Below, in pieces: positions 48,801 through 60,359 of a stretch of 64,000 nucleotides of DNA. The DNA is from Chrysolina oricalcia. Its lineage: Eukaryota; Arthropoda; Insecta; Coleoptera; Chrysomelidae. The notes below the pieces were generated by a model. That model had not been told where the DNA came from. It saw only the letters and a list, made by a program, of their open reading frames with translations, and ran no database searches. The translations under genes and the position numbers were made by a program. Position 1 is the stretch's first letter. Every line of letters begins with the position of its first letter. The stretch covers positions 56,080,529 to 56,144,528 of the forward strand of contig OX101809.2 of assembly GCA_944452925.2 (NCBI GenBank). Reading direction: 5' to 3'.

Positions 48801-49039
48801 AGTGCACGAAGTCATTATCTAACAAAAAATTTGAAAATGAGTTCAATGTCACAAACTACTCTCAACGATACCCTCTATATAATACAGAAATAATTAACTA
48901 CTGTGATGATCAAAATTGATATGTCCATATGTGAATGTTCGATTTTAATGTGTTTAATGGAAATTTAATGTTTAAAAATACATAACAATTGAAATAAATA
49001 CAAACGTTATAAAAATACAATAAATATCGAATAAATCAA
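45805..49039. other. Unassigned AT-rich stretch
   Basis: No host gene recognised. Transposon-tip-like pieces occur at about 47043 (ATACAGGGTAGATCAAG), 47293 (ACAGTGTGACTGAAAA) and 48575-48595 (TGTACACCCTGTACA), but I could not pair them into elements. An 87-codon frame at 47819-48082 (KSSLGHARHLAPVEYASTKI) has a protein-like look but matches no family I know. Confidence 0.3.
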
Positions 49040-50241
49040 AAAAAAGCTATGAGCAAGACTCATAGAAAATGAGATAAGCCTCTTTGAACACCAGAGCATT
49101 TGACATGGTGGAAATGAGAGAAACACGAGAGTCGTTGTACACGTGTCACGAGTCTATGTGAGGATGTCAACAGATACTCGTGTGATGTCCGCTGTAGGTA
49201 GTCCCAGTGTGAATGGACAAAGCATACATGTTGTAGCAACAAGGGGCTACATAGTCAGCGGCATAATTGCTCATATCTAAACCTTCTCATGGAAAATCAA
49301 CGACATCGCTCAATTTTTCTGATACCATCTACAGAAAAGAGACCGTTTTAAATGGATGACTAGAATTTTAGGGAACTTTTGGATCGATACAGATTTCGTG
49401 CACTTCAGTCTTTCCATACATTTTGAGTAAGTAGGTTTCTCATCACCATCCAGATATTCCTCACTAGTGAAGGATTCCAAATAATCTGGATAGTCTCAGT
49501 AAGCTTTTTCTTAGCGAAATGGGTACGGAAATGTCCCAAAATGGATCAAACGTGACCGAACAATGACCACAATATGTACATTTCAATTTTGATTTCAGTT
49601 GACCAACAAAGAGTTCTACAATCATAGAGTTGTTCATCATCAAGAATTTTGACCAATCCTCTTCTCTTTTTTCACTATGACTAAAATGTTTGTCGATTTT
49701 CATCGATAAGTGATTAGGTTTCTCCGTAATTTTATTCACGTCAGCATGTACACCATCCAGTAGGATCCTCAAAAATTCAGGAGCATCTTGTTGAGCATTG
49801 ACGATGAAGAAAGATGCAAATCTTTGAACATCTTTTCCTAAAGAGTCTGTTTCAACTGATTGATGTGATTAATCTTCCGACCACAGTTCTTCAATCACCT
49901 CTGCGAATGATTTGAATAAAGCCCCCTTCGTAATTGAGGTATTCGTGTTTATATATCTCTCATGTAGCTATCATCTTTCGAATACTCTAACAACCATCTT
50001 GTATCAGATAAACATTGGATAACACTTTTCATGAAGCAAGTGGTGCCAGTATTCATTAAGCCTTTAATGCCAAATGTTTTGCAGCTATTTGTGCTGCAAT
50101 CAACAGTGCTATGGACACTAATACAAAGATTGTCTTCCTCACAGGTGCGGCGAGATAACGAAGTAGAGTAAAGACTGCTGGATAATGAATGGGTGGGATA
50201 TATGGCACATCTAGAGAGTTTTGGAGAAGTTGATGAATCAT
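49040..50241 (-). pseudogene. Second USP2-like pseudogene with hydrophobic N-terminus
   Basis: Reading right to left, 50241-50056 starts at an ATG and includes a hydrophobic stretch (TIFVLVSIALLIAAQ) that could span a membrane. It runs into LALKGLMNTGTTCFMKSVIQ, the cysteine box, with the usual GNTC changed to GTTC. Broken frames follow: DAPEFLRILLDGVHADVNKI, then FVGQLKSKLKCTYCGHCSVT and FDPFWDIS. After a shift comes EYLDGDEKPTYSKCMERLKC (second zinc cysteine pair damaged), FPKILVIHLKR, then TGTTYSGHHTSIC with the catalytic histidine kept, and YNDSRVSLIS. At least four frame breaks and several stops. Like the copy at 43.8-45.1 kb it lacks visible introns. The two copies differ in which residues are lost, so they decayed independently. 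Confidence 0.83.
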
Positions 50242-50299
50242 GGTGATGTTCTGTGGTGGTTATAATGGAAAATACATTGTAGAATTTGCTGAAAACTTG

Positions 50300-50945
50300 T
50301 CAAAATCATCATCTTGTTCCTAGGCATTCGCAGCGAGTGTTCCATTTCTGTTGGTTATTGGAGAAACTGATTTGGATGTGACAATTTTTTTCCACAGCTC
50401 TGGGAAGAGACCGAAACGATCGGTACTCGTTAGGACAATCGAGTTTTGCTCATATTTTGACGTTGTGAGCATCTTCCGGCGATTCGATTGTCTCCTTTGC
50501 ACATGTTTTTATCTTCAACATATTCTGATCTGGCTGGTCTCAACGTACTTATTTTTGTACCATAGATTGTATGCTGACTGTTTGAAGGCGACAGCTTCGA
50601 GCAGATTCTGCTCAACCAGGGTTCATCAAATAATATTCATCTTGACGTGTATGCTATATATGTTTGCATCTCAAGCAATACTATCTCGGAAATTGTCTCG
50701 ACGCATTGTGTTTATTCGTCAACACACTGTTTTCTATGAAATTTCCGCGAAAAACATAAGCAACCCATTCAAGTCGGCCAAAATGAGGTGCCATATGGTG
50801 CCATATGGCAGCGTTGTACTACTCAATGGTATAAAAAAAGAGCAGAGACCGGAGGTTATGGTCGGAATTTTCCCAAGTGAAGCAAAAGCTTCTATACTAT
50901 ATGGATCACAATTGGTGTTGAGTTATACTATTCGTGTGTGAATTA
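50300..50945 (-). pseudogene. LINE fragment (endonuclease/RT linker), minus strand
   Basis: Minus-strand pieces give ETISEIVLLEMQTYIAYTSR, PARSEYVEDKNMCKGD, LFPELWKKIVTSKS and PITNRNGTLAANA. These are the same blocks, in the same order, as in the plus-strand LINE at 51.7-53.5 kb (ETISEIIMLGMQTYIPYA, TRSEYVKDRNMCQE, FWSSARAGERNFTSSS, ITNKDGTPATDA). Before them the end of an endonuclease-like domain is faintly readable to about 50945. Stops and shifts throughout. Confidence 0.72.
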
Positions 50946-51689
50946 TGTAAAATATTCAAATTTTCCATTGAAAATAGGCGAAACACAGACTCTACCTTTT
51001 TTCAATCTACTACTGCTTCAAAATATGTGAGTTTTATCATTTCATACAGTTTTCGCGCTAGTACACTTGAACTACAGGAAATGAGTTTTCAATAACTAAA
51101 TTTACAATAATATTGAACCTACTAGGGGAAGGAGGAGTGATTGAATTCATTACAGGCATTTACTTCTTATCCATCTATTCGATCTACAAATCGATTTATA
51201 ACGTACATTAATATCAAGATATTCCTTTGTCAGGAATATTAGAATTTCATTGAAAATTTGGTAACATTAATGATTACATATCAAACTGGTAGTCTTGACT
51301 TACATCGTCTATCCTGCGAATGGCATATTTTAATATTCTTTCCATTGCTTTGTATTGGTTGTATTGAGAATTCATCGGAACAACAGAAACGTTGAACAGA
51401 TTTTAATTAATTTTCGAACTTAGTCCAACTGTGCATTTAAAATTAATTGAGTTTGCAATTCAAATACAATTTCACAATACTAATTGCAAAGCGTTATTGA
51501 AATGGGAAAAATCCTGAAACGATATTTTGAAACTACCGCGGTCGAATGAGTAATGAGAAATATTATTGGCTCGGTCATACGACATACTGAATATACCTTT
51601 CAAAACCATATTTTGTGTAGGGGTTGAAAAATAAATGCATTCTTGATTCAGTTTCCTATGTGTTATTTTCCTTTACTCTAAGACAAACA
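50946..51689. other. No feature seen
   Basis: AT-rich DNA between two opposite-facing fragments of one LINE family. No coding similarity or repeat recognised. Confidence 0.3.
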
Positions 51690-53535
51690 TTTTATACTAA
51701 CGCGATGAGAGTTTTTAGAGCCGGAAGATTTTGACGTGATTTGGTTCAAGCTGGCTGATACTGAACAGACCAATTTCCTTCGATGTCCTTACCTACTAAA
51801 CCATCCTATAGCGACCTATTCGAGTTGTTTTTATTGCACAAAATAGACTGAATCCTACAGAACCATCCAGAAGCTGGAGTCACCACAATGGGCTTGACTC
51901 TACCTGGCGCAAATCCAGAATAACAAAAGAGGCGAGTTGTCTAGCAGAGGCTTTCGCTATCACTTATGTTCTGGAACAGCTGGTCAAGAAACCCACACTC
52001 ATTTCTGAAGTCAACGACCAGTATAGCAATAGACTTGATATCTTTCTTGCAATCAATACTGATCCATACAGTATATGAGTTTTCGCTTCACTGAGAATTC
52101 CTATCACAACCTCCACTATCTGCTCATTTCCTACACCATCGAACAGCACGCTCCGTCCTCGTGTCATATGGAACTACAATTCAGATTCAGATTCAGATGA
52201 GATGGCCTTCGCAAAATTTTCTCACCATTTCCATTGGAAAAAGTGTGTTTCTTTTTTGCAGATCCAACTCCAGGCGCCGAGACAATTTCGGAGATCATAA
52301 TGCTGGGAATGCAAACATATATACCATATGCATTAGAGAACACCGTCTGATTAACCCTAATTTAGCAGAAACTGCTTTAGAGATGTCGCCTCCAGGCAGA
52401 CAGTATATACCCTCGACGGTATCAGAATTAGTGCCCTGAAACCAGATCAGAATATGTTAAAGATAGAAACATGTGTCAGGAGACACTCGAATCTTTGAAA
52501 GAGGCTCACAACGCCAAGATAAGATCAAAACTTGTCGAGTGTCCAAAAAGGACCCGCCCGTTTTGGTCGTCTGCCCGAGCTGGGGAAAGAAATTTCACAT
52601 CCAGCTCATTTTTTTCCATAACCAATAAAGATGGAACACCAGCAACGGACGCCCAGGTAGAACCCAAAATAAATCTTTCGCCAACGAACTATCTGACGCA
52701 TTCTGCCGCGTTTCAACACCTACAAAGCTAGTGGATCTCATAGAATTCTGCGAATACTCCTTAAGAAGTGTGCCTCAGAACCGTCACCAGTTTTTTGTAA
52801 GTTATTCAACCTTTCCTAGTATTTGGGGGTATTTCCGACCAACTAAAAAATTGTAAGAGTACAAGTCCTCTAAAAAAAGAGAAATTATTCAAATAGCATT
52901 TACAAACCTATCGCATTGCTATGTATAGTGTGAAAAATATCAACTTGTTGGTAAAAAAATTTCCAGAACCCTCAGGAACGGTGAAAGATCGATAATATGG
53001 TTTCCGACATCGGATATCAACTCGTGATCTGCTTTCTCATGTCTCACATATATTGCAGCAATCTATTGAAAAATATAAAGGAACTCTTGCCGTGGCATTT
53101 GATATCTCCAAGGTGTTTTATCGCATTTGGCAGCAGGGACTTCTCGCCAAGCTTTCATCTTATAACATGTCCTTCCCCCAGTTGTGTTCCTTGCTATCTA
53201 GCTTTGTCTCAGAGTAATCTCTTCACTTGGTAGTTGATGGAGTTTCATTTGACACTCCACCCATAAATGCTGGTTTTTCTCAAGAATCTATTATATCACA
53301 AAACCTGTTTTGTCTTCACATCAATAATTTCTTGGGAGCTACCTGATGGCCAGTGCATAGCTTCCGTAATCGATCAAAGATTCGGTTTCAAACAAGTTTG
53401 GAAATCCGTTGAAATCTTGTTGTATTACTTCGACCAAAAATACTTCGTTCACTCGTGCTTCTTCGATTCTTTGTCTCTCTGTTTTTTCCTGTTTCTCCTG
53501 CTGATCCCAAAAACATTTTTTTTTGTATTATTATA
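51690..53535 (+). pseudogene. LINE fragment: endonuclease and reverse transcriptase
   Basis: Plus-strand pieces in order: EDFDVIWFKLADTEQTNF, NHPEAGVTTMG and WRKSRITKEASCLAEAFAIT, LEQLVKKPTLI, LDIFLAINTDPYSI (apurinic-type endonuclease domain, to about 52165). Next comes the linker ETISEIIMLGMQTYIPYA (about 52280-52335) with TRSEYVKDRNMCQE, FWSSARAGERNF and ITNKDGTPATDA. The reverse transcriptase follows: KCASEPSPVFCKLFNLS, YKPIALLCIV, TLAVAFDISKVFYRIWQQGL, VVDGVSFDTPPINAGFSQES and LHINNFLGAT. The expected FADD catalytic box near 53365 has become FRNR. Stops and frame changes are frequent. These proteins make the nick and copy RNA into DNA at the target. Confidence 0.83.
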
Positions 53536-53538
53536 ATA

Positions 53539-54872
53539 CGAGGGCTGACAATAAAGTAAGGTCTCCAACGCTGCAACTTCGCCGGATCACGCGCTAGGCG
53601 AAATCTGGCAACACCGCCGTGTTCCTTGGTTCCCCCACTACCACTTTGCTGCTGGGTGAGGCTTCCCCGACCGCTCAGTCTTGGCTGAGCAGCCGTCAAC
53701 GATGGAGGTACCACTCGCGTCAGCGTCCAAGTGCGAATTGCGTTCTGTAATACGTTTTTTGAGTGCGAAAAAGGTGACACCTATTGAAATCCATCGTCAA
53801 CTAGTTGAAGTTTACGGGGAAAAGTGTATGGACATAAAAAACGTGCGTAAGTGGAGCCGCGAGTTCAATTCCGGGCGCACTAATGTTCACGACGAGGAGA
53901 GAAGTGGCCGACCGTCGGTCTCGGATGCGATTGTTCAAGCAGTGGAGGCAGAAATGCTCAAAAACCGCCGTGCGACAATTAGGGACTTGGAAGAGAAGCT
54001 TGGAGGAGTGTGTAGCAGCGAAATAATCCGTCATATCCTTGTGAACAAGTTGCAGTACCACAAAGTTTCTGCCCGATGGGTGCCGAAACAGCTGACCGAA
54101 GACCACATGAAGCGGCGCGTGGAATGTGCGACCAAAGTTGTGGCCCGTTTTGAAGAGGAAGGCGATGATTTTTTGGAAGGGTTTGTTACGGGGGATGAAA
54201 CGTGGGCTCATCACTACACACCCGAAACAAAGGAGTCGTCCAAACAATGGCGCCATAGCGATTCTCCGAAACCCAAAAAGTTTAAGGCGACACTGTCAGC
54301 CGGCAAGGTGATGGCTACGGTGTTTTGGGATCGCCACGGGGTATTGTTGGTGGATTTCATGCCAAGGGGAACCACTATTAATGCAGCAAGGTACTGTGAG
54401 ACCCTGGAAAAGCTTCGTCTTGCCATAAAAAACAAACGCCCGGGATTGCTGAGCAAAGGAGTGAAATTTCACCACGACAACGCGCGCCCGCACACAGCCA
54501 ACGTTACCCTTGACCTGCTCAAGACATTTGGCTGGGAAATCATCGATCACCCTCCCTATAGTCCCGACGTGGCCCCCAGTGACTACCACATGTTCCCCGC
54601 CCTGAAAAAACATCTCGGAGGGAAGAAGTTTGATAGTGACGCGGAGGTTCAGAAAGAGGTCAACACCTGGCTGCGCGAGGCGGACGGAGAGTGGTATTCT
54701 GCCGGCATAGACAAGTTCATCGTGCGGATGCGCAAGGTGTTGGAAAAAAATGGCGATTATGTAGAAAAGTAGCCAAGACCTTGGCCTTTCCAACGGTGTA
54801 TCGCTTTTTGTAAATAAATGTCATTTTCTATGAAAAAAAAAATTGGAGACCTTACTTTATTGTCAGCCCTCG
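53539..54872 (+). mobile_element. Apparently intact mariner, perfect TIRs
   Basis: Left end CGAGGGCTGACAATAAAGTA is matched exactly by the complement of the right end, and identity continues for about 30 bp through AGGTCTCCAA. TA flanks both sides (53537-53538 and 54873-54874). Length 1334 bp. It has no internal damage that I can see and is markedly GC-richer than its surroundings. It sits between the plus-strand LINE remnant on its left and a minus-strand gypsy remnant on its right. Confidence 0.96.
53702..54772 (+). CDS. Mariner transposase, full length (DD34D)
   Basis: A 356-residue protein from the ATG at 53702 (MEVPLASASKCELRSVIRFL), matching the ~345-residue family norm. A TTG 21 bases upstream is in frame but not needed. 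Residues ~1-110 hold the paired helix-turn-helix DNA-binding region (SAKKVTPIEIHRQLVEVYGE, and RRATIRDLEEKLGGVCSSEI). The catalytic core shows FVTGDETWAHHYTPETKESS (first aspartate), ATVFWDRHGVLLVDF, KFHHDNARPHTANVT (second) and HPPYSPDVAPSDYHMFP (third). There are 34 residues between the second and third aspartates, the DD34D signature. WVPKQLTEDHMKRR is the family's linker motif. The C-terminus ends KVLEKNGDYVEK. No stop or shift. The enzyme excises and reinserts the element at TA. Codons are GC-rich, unlike the AT-rich neighbours, which would fit recent arrival. Confidence 0.98.
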   Translation: MEVPLASASKCELRSVIRFLSAKKVTPIEIHRQLVEVYGEKCMDIKNVRKWSREFNSGRTNVHDEERSGRPSVSDAIVQAVEAEMLKNRRATIRDLEEKLGGVCSSEIIRHILVNKLQYHKVSARWVPKQLTEDHMKRRVECATKVVARFEEEGDDFLEGFVTGDETWAHHYTPETKESSKQWRHSDSPKPKKFKATLSAGKVMATVFWDRHGVLLVDFMPRGTTINAARYCETLEKLRLAIKNKRPGLLSKGVKFHHDNARPHTANVTLDLLKTFGWEIIDHPPYSPDVAPSDYHMFPALKKHLGGKKFDSDAEVQKEVNTWLREADGEWYSAGIDKFIVRMRKVLEKNGDYVEK

Positions 54873-54874
54873 TA

Positions 54875-57440
54875 GTTTGGTTGAGGAAGATTTCTGATGC
54901 ATTCAATTTTGAAAGGATTTTGTTTAACTCCATCTTTCGTGATGATGTGACCAAGATCTGCGACTTCATTTGTCAAGGATTCACATATATCTGGCAGCAT
55001 CTTTCAATTAGCCCTCCTCAGTCGTCGAATTAATTGATAAAATCATCCATGTACCAAAAGCAACGTTAGTTTCGAATACCAAGAAAAATGTTGTCCATAA
55101 CGCATTGGAACGTTAATGAAGTATTTTTCAGTTTGTTCTGGCTAAATAGAGTTAATTTCTATTCTGTGAAAGCCCGATGCGAGAATCGAGGGTAGTAAAA
55201 TAATGACACTTTCCATGTTGGTCCAGTACGTCGGAAGTATTCGCTAGTTTTCGTTAGTCGCCACCTCACTTTGGTTTTCCAGAAGCATTTAGCTTTTAAA
55301 GAACAACCCAAACAGGGAATGACCATGGGGAAATAAATGGCTGAATAATTCGTTGTTCCAACATTTAAAAAATTTGGGTTTTGACCTTTTTTGTGAACTA
55401 TATGATTTTGTTAAAACGGGTTTGGCTTCATTCGTTCCTTCAAAATTGAAAAAATCCAAAAATTCTATGAACACATTATTTACTATTTGTAATTCTTCGT
55501 CATCCAGATGGTCAAACCGTGATATGTTTTGAATATTTTGCGACCTAACAAATTCTTTTTCAAACTTTTGTTGATCAGATGTATTAATATTCTAAACTCA
55601 TTCAAATTTCGAAGTTGGTTCAATTTCAGGTCCGAAAAATCAATAGTTTTCGGAATGGCATTGACGATTGAAGTTAGAAATTATATTTTTTCATCAATTT
55701 CATCTAAAGTACTTTTTTCAGTACTAGGGTCGATCGTAATTTGATTTTGATTTGGGTAATTTGATTTTTTTTTTTTTGAATAACGGAACAGTTTAGAAAT
55801 TTGTAACCAATTGTTAATATTTCGAATCAATAATACATTTGTAATGTTCGAGAAATAGGATCGAAGTATACCAGGAATTGCATGTCTATATCACAGACTT
55901 AAACTTCATGTGGATCGTTGTCTTAAGATTTTGATAATAAATTCAATGATCAATATTTTTTGGTCAGTGATTCCCTGGACTATAAAATTTTTCGGGAATA
56001 TACATAAATACTTTTTATAGGTTCGTGGTTCAAATATCGGAAAACCAGCTACGGTATCACAAACTATTTTGAAAAAGTTTGTTAAGTCTTTCATGTAGTT
56101 GATATTTTTGGAGTTAAGAATGAAGAGAGATTGTGTTGGTCAAATCCATTGAAATGATCGTTATAGTTTGATATGGAGTTTTGGCAATTATCACTATTTC
56201 TACCTGTATAGTCGACTTGTAGTGGGTAAAAATCTTGGCATTGTGGATCCTAATAATTTACTCAAAATGTTACTGGTTGATTGAGATTTGGATTTCGTTT
56301 AATGACCGTGGGACGATTGCCCTGGTGGTTTTGATGGGATGTCGGTCTTGACTGGTTGTTTTGGAATTTGGCTGATTATCTTGAAATTGGAGTCTTTGTT
56401 GGGTATCTTGAGACTATGGTCTCGATTAAATGTTTTGGAAATTGAATGAGGGTCTTTTTGGCTGAAAGGAATTTGGCCTTGAAAAGTTAGCATTTGGATT
56501 TCGGTCAGAATTTTGAAAGTTTAGTTGTGTTGTCTGTTTTTGCCTAATGAGTGACCAAAATGACCACAAAATATGCATTCTTGGGTTTGGTTGGATGGCA
56601 TGTTATTTCTAATTTATTTTTCTCTATCGTGTTTATTATTTTGAAAATATGAGAGTTGAAGTTACCCTCTTGGGTTGAAGTTATCCTCTTGGGTTGAAGT
56701 TCTAATACACATTTGTGCTTCAAGCATATCTCTGGGATTATTCGAAATTGTTTTGGTTCAATTTCAGGGAGTTCAAAGTCATGGTTTCAATAAGTCTCTG
56801 CAGTGAATGCAGTCTTGTGAATGGGTGCGTGAGTTTTGGCATTATGTTCTTGCTAGCGGTTAAAGAAAACTATTGCAGCTTCGTTTGTCAATTTTTTCAG
56901 TCTCTGTGGGTTTTAAATCAGAAATGTCAGATCTCGAGTATTACCAAAGTTTTTGGTAAGTCGATTCCTAATTTCGGGGTGATAATTAGGGTTTCTTGAA
57001 CTTATGAGCTTCTCAGCTCTACCTCGAAGTTTGTTTTCGATGAGAATTGTCAAAAGATCTTTTTGTTGCCATCTGATATGCAGAATCACAAACATTTGAG
57101 AAGGTGGTAAAAAATATTTGGTTTACTTTGTATTCAAGAAAAATGGAAATAAGTTCAGTTTCGGAAACAAGATCCAGATAATTAATCAATACAATTGTCA
57201 AAAATAGTTTTCAAATCGAATCTATGTAGGAAATAATCAGTAAGTATGATTATTTAGCATCGAAGTATTTGTAATATAACGAGATGATTCTTTGTCATTT
57301 ACAGTGACAGTTTTATAGGTGATTCATCTTGTTCTCGAAGATGGTCCACCAGGGGCTTTACTGGGTGCTCCTTCCGTGATCTTCAAGTGCTGACTCCTCA
57401 GCATGTTTTCATCTCTCTTGGAATCCTACTTACTGCGCCA
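54875..57440 (-). pseudogene. Ty3/gypsy retrotransposon, 5' half
   Basis: On the minus strand, from right to left: a primer-binding site at 57440-57423; a gag region (about 57200-56300) with KLRGRAEKLISSRNPNY and FGNTRDLTFLI; and a zinc knuckle ECIFCGHFGHSLGKN near 56575-56535 (the final cysteine of CCHC is lost). A Gln/Asn/Pro-rich tail follows. After about 0.9 kb of broken frames (no protease recognised) the reverse transcriptase appears: ILASGFHRIEI (about 55190-55150), FQCVMDNIFLGI, YMDDFI (about 55050-55035) and DLGHIITKDGVKQNPFKIEC (about 54960-54900). The sequence stops at the mariner; RNase H, integrase and the 3' LTR are not found. Many stops make it inactive. Confidence 0.8.
57423..57440 (-). 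other. Gypsy primer-binding site
   Basis: The minus strand reads GTAAC, then TGGCGCAGTAAGTAGGAT, close to the tRNA-Ser-type primer-binding site used by many insect gypsy elements. It begins with TGG as expected, so a 5' LTR should lie immediately to the right in plus coordinates (57441 onward). Its outer edge could not be placed. Confidence 0.65.
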
Positions 57441-60355
57441 GTTACATCAGATTTTCACTGGTTGACTTTTTTCAAGATGTCGCTTGGGTGGATAAAACCA
57501 GCAGTAAAATACAATCCATGAATATGATTTTAATGTTTGCAACGATACAATAAATAACAGACCAGCTACCTTCGACTCGCAGGTTGTATTCAGAATTCGG
57601 AAAATCAATGAGGCCACCAAACTGTACGAATTCACTAAATCCGAACTCTCCTCACCCACTTGTAGCAAAGCTCTAAATTATGTCTTCAGTGCCTGGAGTA
57701 AATGTGAGATTTAATGCTAATTCATAAATTAATAATACTTATTGACGATTTTATTTTGTGAAAATCAATTGAAGTTTTAATTTATTCAATTTGTTCGAAA
57801 ATACAGATGCTGTATTGAAAAATCGTACAGTGGTTGTCACGACGTCCAAGAAAAACAATGATGAAAATAACCAGAACCATAAGAACAGTAGGAACCAACA
57901 GTATAATAAGAACAGAATGAACATTGCTGGGAACATCACCAAAATCACCAAAATCAACTGTAAAGACTGAAAGCCAAATTGATGTAAATCATTGAAGGGT
58001 ATTATCAATGATCCGGCATACACCCAAATGTATAATTTATTTATAAGTATTGAATATATTACAATAATTATATATTCACAAAGGCGTTAAATGCTTTCAA
58101 AACTATCATCAAATACATGTTTGTATTCGCCAAATTACCTAAACAGACGTATATAATGAAAATGTTTGCTCGCCATGGATTATCTGTTTGATATTATTCT
58201 GCAGAGCTTGGAAAGAACAATTAATAATTTCTCGTTATCACAGGATTATTCAACTTCAAAAGGGTACAAAATATAATCGGCATTCGTAAGTAGGTATTCG
58301 CTCGTTCAACTGTATACGCACATAAACTATTTCTGAAAATAGTAATTTTCCCATTCAGTTCGGAAATAGTGATTATGATTTGATTATTTGGAATTGAATA
58401 ACTCAAACTTGAGAAGAAAAATTATTTTAACTTATAAGAAATGATGTTCATTTTGATATTAGTTACAATAACTTCCAGATTTGAAGGCATCTTCTAGGTA
58501 TGCAGTATGTGGCATGTGTTATCCCTTGATTCAAAGAAAAGTTTTGACCTACAATTAAACGATAGAGGAAACACAGGAGACAACAAATGAGACCAGCTAA
58601 TTATCGCCCAACCCCCGCCTAATGGATAACGACAAGGGAAATCCGATATTTTCTCCATCTGCTCTTGTCCCAACATTTGAAAAGAACTATCGATGAATTT
58701 CGATGAAACATTCCTACATCATTGCCATATTATAATTAACAATAATAGAGTCTAAAAATCTTTCGACTCGAATTTCCTACACTGTCCACAAACCAGCTAG
58801 TTCCGTGTATAAAGCAGACAACACTGTTCACTCACGTGGGCTCATCTCCGGACAAGTATCAATAGCTCTTATATTTTTATTCCACCTATGTCCTGTTCTC
58901 TTTGAGAAGTACTGTACATTAGTCCTATCTAAGTGGTTAAGATGAAAACATATGCAATAGTACCGATGGTAGTAATGATATCCACACACATTTCAAATAT
59001 GATTATCATTGTTGTTAAAGACTCATTCAAATTTTTACTAACGAAAAATCACCCAAAGATGACTTTTTAAGATCGAAGTCATTCTTTATGGTTTTCACAA
59101 ATCAGATTAGTTTGGGGATTCTATGCTGTAAGCCTCTGCGACTTTTTCAGATCTATAACACATACCCTTGAAATCGTTTAGATTTTCAAATGTCTGAGTA
59201 AATGATATTGGTTTTTTATTATAACTCTTGCTTGATTTACTCTTACGCGCGATGGTGTATTGATCGATTTTCGCATAAGATCTCACTGAGATTTATCTTC
59301 AACTTGGCTCCATGTATGCCTGATCCTGAACCTTCATTAGTATCAATGGAAGTGGTGCGATGGCTTGCAAGATTGCCACACCAACAGCTGTCCTAACAAT
59401 CCTGTTCAACCTGCCACAACTGAAAAAACATATTCAAGACAAATCCAGGTAAGTTATGAGCTGATTGTTCAGAAGACAAGAGCTCACAAGCAATATGCAT
59501 GAAAGAGACTGCAACGAGAATAACCTATATGAAGAGTTGAAAAACTACACTGTTATAAGAATGTTATCAGAAGGCATACTTCCCAGGGAAAGCTTTGATA
59601 GCTTCACAGATAAAAGGGATATTTTCAATCAAATATATACATACTCTTCAGTAGAACAATCTTCTGGAAGAATGATCATTTCTGCTTCATGAGTAACTTC
59701 TATTTCAAACTGATTAAGCTGTTGGCTTCTTTACATAAATTCACTTGGACTGATTTCGCTTTCAGTGGAATCATTCTAGTCTTCACCCTAGAGAAAACTC
59801 ACATCAACTCGACTTCCCTTTCGTGTCCTGTTTGAACATTTGGGTTGGATGTTTTGTGTGTAGTGAAAACAGTTTCTATACAATAAATACAAAATGGAAA
59901 ATTGAATTTGGAACATTTATGCGCCGGTTGTGAGATGGGTGAAATATATCATGGTTTTCAACAGTTTTGTGTTTTAGCGAATAGCGTTGTTTCGGTATTC
60001 TATCACATTACTATATGCGTCACTAATAACGGGTTTCATTGAGAATAAAGTTATTAAAAATCCATTTTCATCCATAACCTTCACTTATGTTTTAGTTGTT
60101 TCCAAAATTCATTCTTGATTACTACAAATATTCTTGCCTCAACCATCTCAAGAAGCAATTGTTTTACAACATTTTCCTTTCAAGTTGTGAAGATGATTCC
60201 GACAACAAATCAAACTAATATTTAGTTGGACCGTTTCAAGAATATCATCTTGAATGAATGCAATTATGAATTGTCAGGGTTTCAAGTCAAGCACAACGGA
60301 CAGAGACGAACCTCCCCAACTCAGATATTGCTGTCAGCACGGAAGGCTGTGTAGA
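57441..60355. other. Probable gypsy LTR, then unassigned DNA
   Basis: The first few hundred bases are probably the gypsy LTR adjoining the primer-binding site. The rest has no recognisable gene. Two short plus-strand frames (59202-59396 and 59465-59692) are separated by CAGGTAAGT, a good splice-donor match at about 59447. With no known domain I do not call an exon. Confidence 0.35.
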
Positions 60356-60359
60356 CTAT

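Noticed and set aside
50351..50941. 196-codon plus-strand open frame with hydrophobic stretches
   Set aside because: The minus strand carries LINE blocks shared with 51.7-53.5 kb, and the plus frame has no independent support.
59202..59692. Possible exon pair with a good splice donor (CAGGTAAGT)
   Set aside because: One splice-like site and no recognisable domain are not enough to call a gene.
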